Below, piece after piece: positions 15,593-24,818 of a DNA stretch of 37,546 bases. The stretch spans positions 1 through 37,546 of the forward strand of contig NZ_LUUI01000083.1 in assembly GCF_001644015.1 (NCBI RefSeq), written 5' to 3'. Source of the stretch: Methylomonas lenta (GTDB lineage Bacteria; Pseudomonadota; Gammaproteobacteria; Methylococcales; Methylomonadaceae). A model generated the notes under the pieces. The model did not search any database, had not been told where the DNA came from, and saw only the letters and a list, made by a program, of their open reading frames with translations. Within the stretch, counting starts at the first letter, position 1, and every line of letters starts with the position of its first letter. The position numbers were made by a program, and so were the translations under genes.

Positions 15593-16626
15593 TAGAAAGC
15601 GATAGGCTGATTACTGCTCAAGGCAGTAATGACGAAGAACGATTTGATAGGGCTATTCGCCCCAAACGCTTGCAAGACTATGTTGGGCAAAAAGAGCTGT
15701 GCCTACAAATGGAAATATTTATCCAGGCGGCAGTGAGTCGATCTGAAGCGTTGGATCATGTTTTGATTTTTGGGCCACCCGGTTTGGGTAAAACCACCCT
15801 GGCGAACATCGTGGCTACTGAAATGAATGTCAATATTCGCCAAACATCCGGCCCCGTGCTGGATAAGGCAGGTGATTTAGCCGCTTTATTGACTAATCTG
15901 CAGGCGCACGACGTACTTTTTATCGATGAAATCCATAGACTCAGTCCGGCGGTTGAAGAAGTGCTATATCCCGCTATGGAAGACTACCAGATTGATATTA
16001 TAATAGGCGAAGGCCCGGCTGCTCGTTCGATTAAGCTGGATTTGCCGCCGTTTACGTTGGTGGGTGCCACGACGCGAGCTGGTTTGCTGACATCACCCTT
16101 ACGTGATCGTTTTGGTATTGTTCAGCGGCTGGAGTTTTATAGTGTAGAGGAATTGTCTACCATCGTCAGACGTTCTGCGAATATGCTGAATATTATTATG
16201 GATGATGCCGGTGCAAATGAAATCGCCTGCCGTTCCAGAGGCACGCCGCGGATTGCTAATCGCTTGTTACGCCGTGTCAGGGATTTTGCTGAAGTCAAAG
16301 GTGATGGCAGCGTCAATCAGAAGGTTGCACAGCAAGCATTGGAAATGTTGAAGATCGATCAACACGGCTTCGATATGTTGGATCGTAAATTATTGCTGGC
16401 CATGATAGAGCATTTTCAAGGAGGACCGGTTGGGTTGGATACTCTGGCGGCAGCGATTAGTGAAGAAAGAGGGACAGTAGAGGATGTGCTGGAACCTTAT
16501 TTGTTGCAACAAGGTTTTATTATGCGCACACCGCGCGGACGGGTAGTAACGCATAAGGCTTATAGTCATTTTGGTTTGCAGCCGCCTAGCCAGCAACCCG
16601 GTACCGAGGATATTTTTGATAGTTAA
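15589..16626 (+). CDS. ruvB: Holliday junction branch migration ATPase RuvB
   Basis: A 345-residue AAA+ motor that pulls DNA through the RuvA-junction complex. Walker A is [11 protein letters not shown], Walker B is FIDEIHRL, sensor 1 is [20 protein letters not shown] with the arginine finger region, and a C-terminal winged helix ends the protein ([19 protein letters not shown]). The length matches the family. Its ATG overlaps the ruvA stop. Together ruvC, ruvA and ruvB form one tightly packed unit; no LexA-type operator was noticed upstream of ruvC, although I looked only by eye. Confidence 0.97.
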   Translation: MIESDRLITAQGSNDEERFDRAIRPKRLQDYVGQKELCLQMEIFIQAAVSRSEALDHVLIFGPPGLGKTTLANIVATEMNVNIRQTSGPVLDKAGDLAALLTNLQAHDVLFIDEIHRLSPAVEEVLYPAMEDYQIDIIIGEGPAARSIKLDLPPFTLVGATTRAGLLTSPLRDRFGIVQRLEFYSVEELSTIVRRSANMLNIIMDDAGANEIACRSRGTPRIANRLLRRVRDFAEVKGDGSVNQKVAQQALEMLKIDQHGFDMLDRKLLLAMIEHFQGGPVGLDTLAAAISEERGTVEDVLEPYLLQQGFIMRTPRGRVVTHKAYSHFGLQPPSQQPGTEDIFDS

Positions 16627-16642
16627 TAAATTTTAATGGCGG

Positions 16643-17038
16643 ATGAAAACATTTAGTTGGTCGGTTCGAGTATATTATGAAGATACCGATGCTGGTGGCG
16701 TGGTTTATTACGCCAACTATTTAAAGTTTTTTGAACGCGCCAGAACTGAAATGTTGCGCAGATATGGATTTGAGCAGGATCAGTTAATTGCGCTGGACAA
16801 TATTATTTTTGTAGTGCGTTCGGTGACCATAGATTATTTAAAACCGGCGCGTTTTAACGAACAAATTGACGTCAGCACTAAACTCATTGAAAACAAAAAA
16901 ATCAGCCTTACTTTTGAGCAATCTATTTTGCGTCAAAACGACTTGTTGTGCACCGGTAAGGTGCGAATAGCTTGTCTTGATGCGCAAACTTTTAAACCCA
17001 AACCCATTCCTATTGCCATTTTGGAGCAATTAACTTAG
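16643..17038 (+). CDS. ybgC: Tol-Pal-associated acyl-CoA thioesterase YbgC
   Basis: A 131-residue hot-dog-fold thioesterase. The family signature YYEDTDAGGVVYYANYLKFFERARTEML includes the catalytic Asp (residue 14 or 16). E. coli YbgC hydrolyses acyl-CoA thioesters and has been linked to phospholipid metabolism; its exact link to Tol-Pal is not settled. The gene ends exactly where tolQ begins (stop TAG followed at once by ATG), so it belongs to the tol operon. GGCGG lies next to the start, closer than usual for a ribosome binding site. Confidence 0.95.
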   Translation: MKTFSWSVRVYYEDTDAGGVVYYANYLKFFERARTEMLRRYGFEQDQLIALDNIIFVVRSVTIDYLKPARFNEQIDVSTKLIENKKISLTFEQSILRQNDLLCTGKVRIACLDAQTFKPKPIPIAILEQLT

Positions 17039-17716
17039 ATGAACACCGATTTATCCATCTTACATCTGGTCAGTGAGGCCAGTTTTGTCGTTCAATTTGT
17101 CATGTTTATCTTGCTGTCGGCCTCGATAGCATCCTGGACATTTATTTTTACTAAACGTAAAGAACTTAGCCAGGCTATTTCAATTACCGATGATTTCGAA
17201 GACGAGTTTTGGTCCGGGATGGGCTTGGCCGAGTTGTATAAAAAAATGGCCAGCGATCGATTCGAACCGGAAGGCATAGAAAAAATCTTCTTGGCGGGAT
17301 ACCGCGAATTTGCCCGTATGCGACAAAAAGGCGATGTCGAACCTGCAGTTCAGGTAGAAAGTGCGCAGCGAGCGATGCGAATCGAGTTGGCGCGCGAACT
17401 GGATAGGTTGGATGAAACCTTGCCATTTCTAGCAACTGTTGGATCAACCAGTCCTTATATCGGTCTGTTCGGTACCGTCTGGGGCATCATGAACTCGTTC
17501 CGTGCCTTGGGTGAGATTAAAAATGCCACCTTGGCTAATGTCGCTCCCGGCATTTCCGAAGCGCTGATTGCTACTGCGATTGGTTTGTTTGCCGCGATTC
17601 CAGCGGTTATCGCTTATAACCGGTTTTCCACCCGCTTGGATAGATTGGCAGGCCGTTACGATCTTTTTGTTGATGAATTCGTGGTTCTTTTGCAAAGACA
17701 GGCGCACAGCAAATGA
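17039..17716 (+). CDS. tolQ: Tol-Pal system proton channel subunit TolQ
   Basis: A 225-residue inner-membrane protein of the MotA/TolQ/ExbB family. With TolR it forms the proton-driven motor that energises TolA during cell constriction and keeps the outer membrane intact. Three membrane helices are visible: near residues 15-37 (VQFVMFILLSASIASWTFIF), around 130-155 (LATVGSTSPYIGLFGTVWGIM) and around 168-192 (GISEALIATAIGLFAAIPAVIAYN). The conserved GLFGTVWGIM and EALIATAIGL segments line the motor. It starts directly at the ybgC stop and overlaps tolR by four bases. Confidence 0.96.
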   Translation: MNTDLSILHLVSEASFVVQFVMFILLSASIASWTFIFTKRKELSQAISITDDFEDEFWSGMGLAELYKKMASDRFEPEGIEKIFLAGYREFARMRQKGDVEPAVQVESAQRAMRIELARELDRLDETLPFLATVGSTSPYIGLFGTVWGIMNSFRALGEIKNATLANVAPGISEALIATAIGLFAAIPAVIAYNRFSTRLDRLAGRYDLFVDEFVVLLQRQAHSK

Positions 17717-18159
17717 ATGTAGGTGGCAGCAATCGCAAATCGCGTAAACGTCGTGCTCCGATGGCGGAAATTAATGTCGTTCCTTATATTGACGTTACCT
17801 TCGTATTGTTAATGATCTTTATGATTACTGCGCCGTTGGTGCAAACCGGCGTCGACGTCGATTTGCCGCAAGCCGACAGCGCATCGGTCGATTTAAAAGA
17901 CGAACCGCCAGTTATCATATCCATCAAAAAAGATGGTAGTTTTTTTATCGATATAGGCGATCGTCAGGATGAGCCTGTTGATGAAGGTGTTTTATATAGT
18001 CGGGTAGCTGCCAAGTTGCAAGATAACCCAAAGGCACAAATTTATGTGCGTGGCGACCATATGGTGGAGTACGGCAAAATTGTCACCGTAATGGCGGCAT
18101 TGAAAGCAGCGGGCGCCCCCAAAGTAGGCTTAATGACCACGCCACCCCCTGAGAATTAA
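17713..18159 (+). CDS. tolR: Tol-Pal system motor subunit TolR
   Basis: A 148-residue ExbD/TolR protein. A basic N-terminus (NRKSRKRRAPMAEINVVPYID) leads into a single membrane helix with the conserved proton-carrying Asp in YIDVTFVLLMIFMITAPL. The periplasmic domain follows, with typical QIYVRGD-type strand and MAALKAAGAPKVGLMT. It works with TolQ to couple the proton gradient to TolA. The ATG overlaps the tolQ stop (ATGA). The length and motifs are normal for the family. Confidence 0.96.
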   Translation: MNVGGSNRKSRKRRAPMAEINVVPYIDVTFVLLMIFMITAPLVQTGVDVDLPQADSASVDLKDEPPVIISIKKDGSFFIDIGDRQDEPVDEGVLYSRVAAKLQDNPKAQIYVRGDHMVEYGKIVTVMAALKAAGAPKVGLMTTPPPEN

Positions 18160-18172
18160 TATCAACACTCCT

Positions 18173-19993
18173 ATGCGGAAAAATGGTGTCTCATTAACAC
18201 TGGCGCTGGCGCTACACATTGCTATTTTATTGCTGTTTGGTTTAAGTTTTGCTCCTGATCCGGACATGGTAAAACAGCAACCCATGCCGGAAATCATTGA
18301 AGCGACGATTCTTGATGGTGAGCAGATTCAGGCAGAAGCTGATCGGCTGCAGAAAATAGAAGATGACAAGCGTTTGGCAGAACAAAAGCATCAGGATCAA
18401 TTGGAGAATGCTAGAAGAACTGAGCAGCAATTATTGCAGCAGGCTAAAAAACAGCGGCAATTAGAAGAAAAAAAAGCCCAGGAAGCCGCCGAAAAGTTAA
18501 AACAAGCAACCCTGGACGAGCAAAAAAAGCGTGAACAGTTAGAGGCTCAACGTCAAGAAGACGTACTCAAGCAGCAAGCAGCAAAAGAGAAACAATTGCA
18601 GGAAGAAAAAGAGGCTAAAGAAGTTGCAGAAAAGCAAAAACAGCTTGCAGCTGAAAAATTAGTCCAAGAAAAGAAAGTAGAGGAGCAAAAAGCTGCCGAG
18701 GCTCAAGCTAAAGCCAATAAAGATAAACAAAAAGCAGCAGAGCAAGCCAAAGCTGAGCAGCAAAAAAAGGACACCGAATTAAAAGCTAAAGCCGAGACAG
18801 AACAACAGGCCAAGTTGGCCGCTGAAAAAGCTGAAAAAGAAAAAAAAATAGCAGACCAAAAAGTCGAGAAAGATAAGCTGGCTGCAGAAGCTGATGCCAA
18901 AGCGGAAAAAGAAAAGCAACAAGCCGCTGCGAAAGCGGAAATTGAAAAAAAATTAATCGCTGAAAAAGCTGAAAAAGCTGAAAAAGCTGAAAAAGCTGAA
19001 AAAGCTGAAAAAGCTGAAAAAGCTGAAAAAGCACGTCAGGCCAAATTAGCTGAGGATAAGGCCGAAAAAGAACAGCAAGCAGCAGACGCTGCTGCCAAAG
19101 CCAAGGCAACGGCAGATGCCAAAGCTAAAGCGGAAAAAGAGCATCAGACTCAAGAAGCTACTGCTAAAGCCAAAGCGGCGGCAGATGCCAAAGTTAAAGC
19201 GGACTCTGAGGCCAAGGCAAAAGCTGAAAAAGCGCATCAGGCCAAATTAGCTGCAGATAAGGCCGAAAAAGAACAGCAAGCTGCAGACGTTGCTGCCAAA
19301 GCCAAAGCAGCGGCAGATGCCAAAGCTAAGGCGGAGTCTGAAGCTAAGGCGAAAGCGGAAAAAGAACGTCAGGCTCAAGAATCTGCCGCAAAGGCCAAAG
19401 CAGCTGCAGATGCCAAGGCTAAAGCGGAGGCCGAAGCCAAGGCAAAAGCGGAAAAAGAACGTCAGGCTCAAGAAGCTGCCGCAAAGGCCAAGGCAGCAGC
19501 AGATGCCAAAGCTAAAGCGGAGGCCGAAGCTAAGGCAAAAGCTGAAAAAGAACGATTAGCCGTTGAAGCAGCTGCTAAAGCTAAAGCCGAACAAGAGCGG
19601 CAAGCCGCTATTGCTGCTGCCGAAAAAGCTGAAAAAGAGCGACAAGCGGCTGCTGAAAAGGCTGAACAGGAACGTCAAGCGGCCGCAGCGGCGAAAGCCG
19701 AGGCTGATAAACAAGCAAGTTCGGCTGCACAACAAGCCATCATGAGGAAAGTACAGACTGCTTGGACGCGACCGATGACAGCATCTCAAGGCTTGAAATG
19801 CACAATTCAGGTAAAATTATTGCCTAGCGGTGAAGTTATGGATGCAGTAGTGGTAAGCAGTAGTGGGGATACGGTATTCGATCGTTCAGCTGAAAATGCA
19901 GTTAGAAAAGCATCGCCTTTACCTGTACCGCAGGACAAAGCGTTGTTCAATAAGGATTTTAGAGTGTTTGCGTTTGTATTTAAACCGGAATAA
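18173..19993 (+). CDS. tolA: Tol-Pal system protein TolA, expanded helical domain
   Basis: A 606-residue protein, much longer than E. coli TolA (421). Domain I is one membrane helix near the N-terminus ([20 protein letters not shown]) with the conserved His that faces TolQ. Domain II (about residues 45-520) is an almost pure Lys/Glu/Ala/Gln helix spanning the periplasm. Domain III (about 522-606, [13 protein letters not shown] to FVFKPE) binds Pal and TolB. Part of domain II is built from DNA tandem repeats: eight copies of a 9-base unit and three 93-base units. The longer arm may suit a wider periplasm or simply reflect slippage. Reads as one intact frame. Confidence 0.93.
   Translation: MRKNGVSLTLALALHIAILLLFGLSFAPDPDMVKQQPMPEIIEATILDGEQIQAEADRLQKIEDDKRLAEQKHQDQLENARRTEQQLLQQAKKQRQLEEKKAQEAAEKLKQATLDEQKKREQLEAQRQEDVLKQQAAKEKQLQEEKEAKEVAEKQKQLAAEKLVQEKKVEEQKAAEAQAKANKDKQKAAEQAKAEQQKKDTELKAKAETEQQAKLAAEKAEKEKKIADQKVEKDKLAAEADAKAEKEKQQAAAKAEIEKKLIAEKAEKAEKAEKAEKAEKAEKAEKARQAKLAEDKAEKEQQAADAAAKAKATADAKAKAEKEHQTQEATAKAKAAADAKVKADSEAKAKAEKAHQAKLAADKAEKEQQAADVAAKAKAAADAKAKAESEAKAKAEKERQAQESAAKAKAAADAKAKAEAEAKAKAEKERQAQEAAAKAKAAADAKAKAEAEAKAKAEKERLAVEAAAKAKAEQERQAAIAAAEKAEKERQAAAEKAEQERQAAAAAKAEADKQASSAAQQAIMRKVQTAWTRPMTASQGLKCTIQVKLLPSGEVMDAVVVSSSGDTVFDRSAENAVRKASPLPVPQDKALFNKDFRVFAFVFKPE
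18959..19030 (+). repeat. Eight perfect tandem copies of GCTGAAAAA inside tolA
   Basis: Eight uninterrupted copies of the 9-base unit GCTGAAAAA (72 bases) encode (Ala-Glu-Lys)8 in the helical arm of TolA. The perfect identity, including the codon choice, points to recent slippage expansion. Since the unit is a multiple of three, copy number can change without breaking the frame. Confidence 0.97.
19268..19546 (+). repeat. Three 93-base direct repeats inside tolA
   Basis: Units start at 19268, 19361 and 19454, each encoding 31 residues of the pattern [20 protein letters not shown] followed by [11 protein letters not shown], and a partial fourth begins at 19547. The second and third copies are nearly identical; the first is more diverged (KEQQAADV). 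The spacing of exactly 93 bases indicates segmental duplication within the gene. Confidence 0.9.
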
Positions 19994-20009
19994 TCAAAGC
20001 GGAAAAAAA

Positions 20010-21293
20010 ATGAGTTTAGTAATAAAAATATGCTTCGTTGGTCTGTTGGTCTCTTTGTTATCAGTGGCTCAGGCTGAAGGTTTAACCATAGAAATCACAA
20101 AAGGCTCACAAACTGCTGTGCCGATAGCAATTGTGCCTTTTGCTCAGCAAGGCACGGTAGGTGATGTCAAATTGTCCGAAGTCATTAATTCGGATTTAGC
20201 TGGGAGTGGTTTTTTCAAAACCCTGCCAGAAGACGATATGCTGACCAAGCCTACTAATCCTGAGAGTGTGAATTATCGCGACTGGCAGGCATTAGGCCAA
20301 GATTACTTGGTGATAGGCCAGGTTTTGGGCAATGGCGGCAACTTTAATATTCAGTTTTATTTGTCCAATGTACATAATGGCCAACTGTTAATGGGTTACA
20401 AGCTTACAGTGGGTGCTAATGAACTGCGTCGTGCTGCTCACCATATCAGTGACCTGATCTATGAAAAACTTACCGGTCGCAAAGGCGCATTCAATACCCG
20501 TATCGCCTATGTCACCAGTGCAGCCAGAGGCAATGGCAAACAATATATGTTGCAAGTGGCTGATGCAGACGGTTACAACCCCAGAACTATCGCGGAATCG
20601 CCCGAACCTATCATGGCGCCTGCTTGGTCACCTGATGCCTCTAAAATTGCTTATGTTTCTTTCCATACCAAACGCTCAGCGATTTATGTGCAGACATTAG
20701 CCACAGGGCAACGCGAAAGTGTTGCTGCTTATCCAGGTATTAATGGTGCGCCGGCTTTTTCTCCAGATGGCAGTCGGTTAGCAATCACCTTATCCAAAGA
20801 TGGTAGCCCGGATATTTATGTGCTTAATCTCGCTACACATGGCTTAACCAGACTGACTTCCGGTTTGTCTATAGATACCGAGCCGACTTGGTCGCCAGAT
20901 GGTAGCACTATCGTATTTACCTCGGATCAGGGTGGTAAACCACAGTTATATATGATGCCAAGTTCAGGTGGCAGAGCAACCCGTCTGACTTTTCAGGGTG
21001 ATTACAATGCCAGAGGCCGATTCTCTGCAGATGGCAGAAGTCTTGCTATGGTAAATGGAAGCGGTGGCAGTTATCGGATTGCCATAATGGATATGGCTTC
21101 ACGCACAGTGAATATTTTGAGCGATGGCAATCTGGATGAATCGCCAAGCTTTGCGCCAAATGGTAGCATGATCTTGTTTGCTGCCAACAAAGGTGGACGG
21201 TCCATGTTGTCAGTGGTTTCCACTGATGGTGCGATGCAGCAAAAATTGGATTTTCATAGTGGCGGTGTCCGCGAGCCGGCGTGGGCGCCTTAA
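20010..21293 (+). CDS. tolB: Tol-Pal system periplasmic protein TolB
   Basis: A 427-residue periplasmic beta-propeller that binds Pal and is released by TolA. The frame is open back into tolA, but the ATG at 20010 gives a proper signal peptide ([22 protein letters not shown]) and has CGGA shortly upstream. The N-terminal domain contains [31 protein letters not shown]. Then come six PD40-type propeller blades recognisable by repeats such as [44 protein letters not shown] and [16 protein letters not shown]. It ends VREPAWAP. It lies 16 bases after tolA. Confidence 0.96.
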   Translation: MSLVIKICFVGLLVSLLSVAQAEGLTIEITKGSQTAVPIAIVPFAQQGTVGDVKLSEVINSDLAGSGFFKTLPEDDMLTKPTNPESVNYRDWQALGQDYLVIGQVLGNGGNFNIQFYLSNVHNGQLLMGYKLTVGANELRRAAHHISDLIYEKLTGRKGAFNTRIAYVTSAARGNGKQYMLQVADADGYNPRTIAESPEPIMAPAWSPDASKIAYVSFHTKRSAIYVQTLATGQRESVAAYPGINGAPAFSPDGSRLAITLSKDGSPDIYVLNLATHGLTRLTSGLSIDTEPTWSPDGSTIVFTSDQGGKPQLYMMPSSGGRATRLTFQGDYNARGRFSADGRSLAMVNGSGGSYRIAIMDMASRTVNILSDGNLDESPSFAPNGSMILFAANKGGRSMLSVVSTDGAMQQKLDFHSGGVREPAWAP

Positions 21294-21344
21294 AAACACA
21301 AATAAACTTTTTTCGTTTGAACTTTAAAATTTTGGAGATGATGT

Positions 21345-21938
21345 ATGAAATTGAATAAAACCCATTTGGTGTTAGCAATAATGGCAGTGTTGGCTACAGG
21401 TTGTAGTTCGACTGATGAGCAGGATTCCAGTTTATTAGGAGATGATACTCAACCGGCTGCTGACGCATCTACCAGTGGCTATAACAATGGTTCCATGTCA
21501 GGTTCACAGTTTGGTTCTGGAGACGGCTACAACACTGGTTCAGGTGCAGGCTACGGTTCTGGTTCAGGCCCAAACTTAGGTCCAGAATTTAGCGATCCTA
21601 ACAATCCATTGTCTAAACAAACCATTTACTTTGAATTGGACAGCAGTCAAGTTAAGCAAGAATATGTACCAGTCGTTGCCGCTCACGCACAATATCTGGC
21701 TTCACACCCTGATCAACATGTGATTTTAGCGGGTCATGCTGATGAAAGAGGATCCAGTGAATATAATATTGCTTTGGGCGAACAACGTGCTAAATCGGTA
21801 GAAAGAATGATGCGTTCGCAAGGTGTCACTAGCATACAATTGGAAATCGTCAGCTATGGTGAAGAAAAACCTGCAGCATCAGGTGGCGGTGAATCTGCAT
21901 GGCAAATGAATCGTCGAGTTGAAGTAGGCTATCAATGA
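21345..21938 (+). CDS. pal: Peptidoglycan-associated lipoprotein Pal
   Basis: A 197-residue outer-membrane lipoprotein. The lipobox LATGC puts the acylated cysteine at residue 20; the following SSTDE has no Asp at +2, consistent with outer-membrane sorting. A Gly/Ser/Tyr-rich linker of about 50 residues (SGYNNGSMSGSQFGSGDG and onwards) is longer than in E. coli Pal. The C-terminal OmpA-like domain carries the peptidoglycan-binding signature (ILAGHADERGSSEYNIALGEQRA, then NRRVEV). GGAGATG lies just before the ATG. The stop overlaps cpoB by four bases. Confidence 0.97.
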   Translation: MKLNKTHLVLAIMAVLATGCSSTDEQDSSLLGDDTQPAADASTSGYNNGSMSGSQFGSGDGYNTGSGAGYGSGSGPNLGPEFSDPNNPLSKQTIYFELDSSQVKQEYVPVVAAHAQYLASHPDQHVILAGHADERGSSEYNIALGEQRAKSVERMMRSQGVTSIQLEIVSYGEEKPAASGGGESAWQMNRRVEVGYQ

Positions 21939-22783
21939 AAAAAACTGTACTTTTGATGCTGTGCACTAGTTTTGGTTTCTATACCGAAGCAGGTGCACAG
22001 TCAGTTAATAATTCCGACTATGCAGGAAATACTAACTATGCACAACAAACTGCTGGTACATCGGATGGCGCCATTTTTGAGGTACTGGGAAGGCTTGAGC
22101 AGTTGCAATCGGAAGTGCAGCAATTAAGAGGTATTGTTGAAGAGCAGTCGCAAACTATTGCAGAACTGCAGCGTAAGCAGGGCAATATGTATTCGGATTT
22201 AGATGAACGAATACAATTGCTGTCCTCAACTAATCAGCCGGCAGCGGCTCAGGCTACGGTTCCGGCAGTCGCGACCGATGCTGCCCAAGCCACGCCTGCT
22301 GCGGTTGTTGCGACCCCAGCCCCGGCTTCTCAGGCTGCTGCAGCCGCAGCGGAGCCGATTGTTGAAAGCAAACCTGCTGAGACAGCCGTATCTGCAGAGC
22401 CTAAAGCCAGCGAGAAAGAGCGTTATCAAGCAGCTTACGATACGTTGCGGAATGGTCATAATGCACAGGCTATCAGTATGTTCGAGGCTTTGCAGAGCGA
22501 TTTTCCTGCAGGTGAATACGGCGACAACGCGCAATATTGGTTAGGCGAAGCTTACAAAATTAATCGCGAATATGACAAGGCGCGTACGGCATTTAATAAA
22601 GTCGTTAGCCAGTATCCCAATAGTCCTAAGGTGCCGGATTCGTTATTGAAATTGGGCTATATCGAATTCGATCAACAGAATTTGGCTAAAGCGCGTGATT
22701 ATTTGACGCGGGTGACTGTCAGTTATCCCGAAACAACAGCTGCTCATTTAGCGGCTAAAAAATTGGCACAAATGCCGCAATAA
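21935..22783 (+). CDS. cpoB: Cell-division coordinator CpoB (YbgF)
   Basis: A 282-residue periplasmic protein that in E. coli links the Tol machine with peptidoglycan synthesis at the septum. A signal peptide (to about residue 21, GAGA) is followed by a coiled-coil trimerisation segment (VLGRLEQLQSEVQQLRGIVEEQSQTIAELQRKQ), an Ala/Pro-rich linker (about 95-155), and a C-terminal TPR domain (YQAAYDTLRNGHNAQAISMF, DNAQYWLGEAYKINREYDKA, PDSLLKLGYIEFDQQNLAKA). Start overlaps the pal stop. Last gene of the Tol-Pal block; queE begins ten bases later. Confidence 0.95.
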   Translation: MKKTVLLMLCTSFGFYTEAGAQSVNNSDYAGNTNYAQQTAGTSDGAIFEVLGRLEQLQSEVQQLRGIVEEQSQTIAELQRKQGNMYSDLDERIQLLSSTNQPAAAQATVPAVATDAAQATPAAVVATPAPASQAAAAAAEPIVESKPAETAVSAEPKASEKERYQAAYDTLRNGHNAQAISMFEALQSDFPAGEYGDNAQYWLGEAYKINREYDKARTAFNKVVSQYPNSPKVPDSLLKLGYIEFDQQNLAKARDYLTRVTVSYPETTAAHLAAKKLAQMPQ

Positions 22784-22792
22784 CCCTAGTGT

Positions 22793-23437
22793 ATGGATGC
22801 ATCGTTACGCATTAGCGAAATCTTTTATTCCTTGCAAGGAGAATCAAATACAGTAGGCTTGCCTACTGTGTTTATTCGATTGACGGGATGTCCTCTGCGT
22901 TGTAATTATTGCGATACTGCTTATGCCTTTACGGGTGGTGAGAAACGTAGTTTGCAACAAATTCTTGATCAAGTTAAAACCTACAGTACATCCTATATTA
23001 CTGTCACTGGCGGAGAACCTTTAGCTCAGCCTGCTTGTATTGATTTGCTGCTTAACTTGCTGGATGCGGGTTATCAAGTCTCTTTGGAAACCAGTGGCGC
23101 ACTGGATGTATCCAAGGTTGATTCGCGCGTGGTTAAGGTCATGGATTTGAAAACCCCCAGTTCTCAGGAAATGCAGCGAAATCTATATGGCAATATTCAA
23201 TATTTAACGGCTCAGGATCAGGTGAAATTTGTCATCGCTAATGAAGAAGATTATCAATGGTCCAAGCAGCAACTGAGTGAGCATGATTTATCAGGGCGCT
23301 GTCAGGTGTTGTTTTCACCTGTGATGGATGTGATGCCCGCTAAGGATTTAGCCGATAAAATTTTGCAGGATCAATTGCCGGTTCGTTTTCAAATTCAATT
23401 GCATAAATATCTGTGGAATGATGCTCGAGGAAAATAA
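22793..23437 (+). CDS. queE: 7-carboxy-7-deazaguanine synthase QueE
   Basis: A 214-residue radical-SAM enzyme that rearranges 6-carboxytetrahydropterin to 7-carboxy-7-deazaguanine in queuosine synthesis. The N-terminal [26 protein letters not shown] is typical, followed by the iron-sulfur cysteine motif CPLRCNYC (Cys-x3-Cys-x2-Cys) and the substrate-binding VTGGEPLAQ. In E. coli, QueE has also been implicated in blocking division under stress, which makes its place after the Tol-Pal genes notable, though this is only context. It overlaps queC by about 20 bases. Confidence 0.95.
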   Translation: MDASLRISEIFYSLQGESNTVGLPTVFIRLTGCPLRCNYCDTAYAFTGGEKRSLQQILDQVKTYSTSYITVTGGEPLAQPACIDLLLNLLDAGYQVSLETSGALDVSKVDSRVVKVMDLKTPSSQEMQRNLYGNIQYLTAQDQVKFVIANEEDYQWSKQQLSEHDLSGRCQVLFSPVMDVMPAKDLADKILQDQLPVRFQIQLHKYLWNDARGK

Positions 23438-24131
23438 GTTTAAGCTTGTTAATAGAGGCGCAAAAAAAGGCGCCATCATTTTGTTATCCGGTGGCTTGGA
23501 TTCCATTACCGTGCTGGCTCACGCTCAGCAGCAGGGGTATGCCTGTTACGCATTAAGTTTTGACTATGGTCAGCGTCATAATGCCGAATTGGAAGCAGCC
23601 AAAAAAATTGCCCAGCATTATCAGGTTCTGGATCATAAAATCCTGCATGTAGGGCTGGATAGTTTTGGCGGCTCGGCGCTGACGGATAATCATATTGCTG
23701 TGCCCAAATCACCGCAGCAAGGGATTCCTGTTACTTATGTGCCGGCACGTAATACTATTTTCCTATCATTTGCGTTGGGTTGGGCGGAAGTGCTGAACGT
23801 GCATGATGTGTTTATTGGCGTTAATGCAGTGGATTATTCCGGCTATCCGGATTGTAGGCCGGCATTTATTGAAGCCTTTCAGGCTATGGCAAATCTGGCG
23901 ACCAAAGCCGGTGTCGAAGGTCATGAAATTCATATCCACACACCGCTAATTCATTTGACTAAAGCGCAGATTATCGAGCAAGGTTTAAATTTGGGCGTGG
24001 ACTATGCCAACACGGTTTCTTGCTATGCTGCGGATAAACAGGGCAGAGCTTGCGGTGATTGTGATGCCTGCAGATTACGTAAAGCCGGTTTTGAGGCATT
24101 TGGGGTGTCTGATCCGACTCGATATCAATGA
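23418..24131 (+). CDS. queC: 7-cyano-7-deazaguanine (preQ0) synthase QueC
   Basis: A 237-residue ATP-dependent ligase that converts 7-carboxy-7-deazaguanine to preQ0, the step after QueE. The PP-loop is [15 protein letters not shown], followed by [12 protein letters not shown]. The C-terminal zinc site has four cysteines in [21 protein letters not shown]. The first ATG (23418) lies 20 bases inside queE, with a second ATG in the next codon; either could be used. The first ten or so residues before [11 protein letters not shown] are longer than usual. With queE it forms the middle of the queuosine pathway; queD and the tRNA transglycosylase are not in this window. Confidence 0.95.
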   Translation: MMLEENKFKLVNRGAKKGAIILLSGGLDSITVLAHAQQQGYACYALSFDYGQRHNAELEAAKKIAQHYQVLDHKILHVGLDSFGGSALTDNHIAVPKSPQQGIPVTYVPARNTIFLSFALGWAEVLNVHDVFIGVNAVDYSGYPDCRPAFIEAFQAMANLATKAGVEGHEIHIHTPLIHLTKAQIIEQGLNLGVDYANTVSCYAADKQGRACGDCDACRLRKAGFEAFGVSDPTRYQ

Positions 24132-24150
24132 AATTAACCCAGTGTAGTCA

Positions 24151-24804
24151 GTGTCGAATATGATGCATCAGGGTCACAGTAAATCTCAATTTGTCGCTGT
24201 TGCCTCAATTGCTGCGGAACTGAGTGCGGTCATGAATGTGGCGAAAGACATTTCTCTGGCAGCGGCTAATGCTAAAGCGATTGCTTTTCGTGCCGGCGAA
24301 AAAGCCAAAGGTTTTCAGCCGATTACCGATTTTATCAATGAATTGGCGAAAGATACCATTCAGTTAGTGGTTATTATTAACCAGAAAGCTTTGCAGCTTT
24401 ATCAGCTTACAATACGCGAGCACAGACTAGCTGAAGCCTGTGAGCAGTTTGAAAATGCGGTCGCACTTTGTGATGCTGCAACTTATGCTGATTCATTGAC
24501 GCAGTCTTTGGTATTAGTTAGACAGCGACGATCTGAATGCCAGCGCCAATTTCCTCATCTGGTAGCCGAATTATTGGCATTGTTAAGCGATGTTATGCAT
24601 CCTGCCAGAGCAGCCCGTGTCATTGCGGCCAATTCCCGTATAGAAGCCTCACAAGCTGGCGAGTATATGCAAAGCTTACAAGCTGTGGCCGAGAGTGTGG
24701 ATAATGCCGCTCAAATTATTCACGATAAAGTACAACAATGCCGGAGCGCATTGAGTCAGATTCATACGGATGCCTATTTTCCTTCAACAAAGACTTTCAG
24801 TTAA
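24151..24804 (+). CDS. Soluble protein with a chemoreceptor signalling-tip-like segment
   Basis: A 217-residue protein with no signal peptide or membrane helix, predicted mostly helical. Residues about 30-75 (VAKDISLAAANAKAIAFRAGEKAKGFQPITDFINELAKDT) align with the hairpin tip of methyl-accepting chemotaxis proteins: the Asn, Ala-Ile, Arg-Ala-Gly-Glu, Gly-Phe and Glu-Leu-Ala positions match the usual NLLALNAAIEAARAGE then GRGF and VRKLAE. The N-terminal helix is short (about 30 residues) and the C-terminal helices run about 130, so it is not a standard symmetrical receptor. The start is a GTG at 24151; ATGs at 24160 and 24163 are alternatives. A diiron-sensor-like gene follows after 14 bases. 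A role as a cytoplasmic receptor or CheA/CheW-binding partner is inferred. Confidence 0.6.
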   Translation: MSNMMHQGHSKSQFVAVASIAAELSAVMNVAKDISLAAANAKAIAFRAGEKAKGFQPITDFINELAKDTIQLVVIINQKALQLYQLTIREHRLAEACEQFENAVALCDAATYADSLTQSLVLVRQRRSECQRQFPHLVAELLALLSDVMHPARAARVIAANSRIEASQAGEYMQSLQAVAESVDNAAQIIHDKVQQCRSALSQIHTDAYFPSTKTFS

Positions 24805-24818
24805 AGGCAAAGTTATTC

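Noticed and set aside
18959-19640. Regular repeats in tolA as a CRISPR-like array
   Set aside because: They are in-frame coding repeats without unique spacers and encode the TolA helical arm.
19863-20009. Upstream extension of tolB
   Set aside because: It overlaps the conserved C-terminus of TolA in another frame and lacks a signal peptide; the ATG at 20010 provides one.
22784-22792. preQ1-type riboswitch before queE
   Set aside because: Only nine bases separate cpoB and queE, leaving no room; the que genes seem to be read from the upstream operon.
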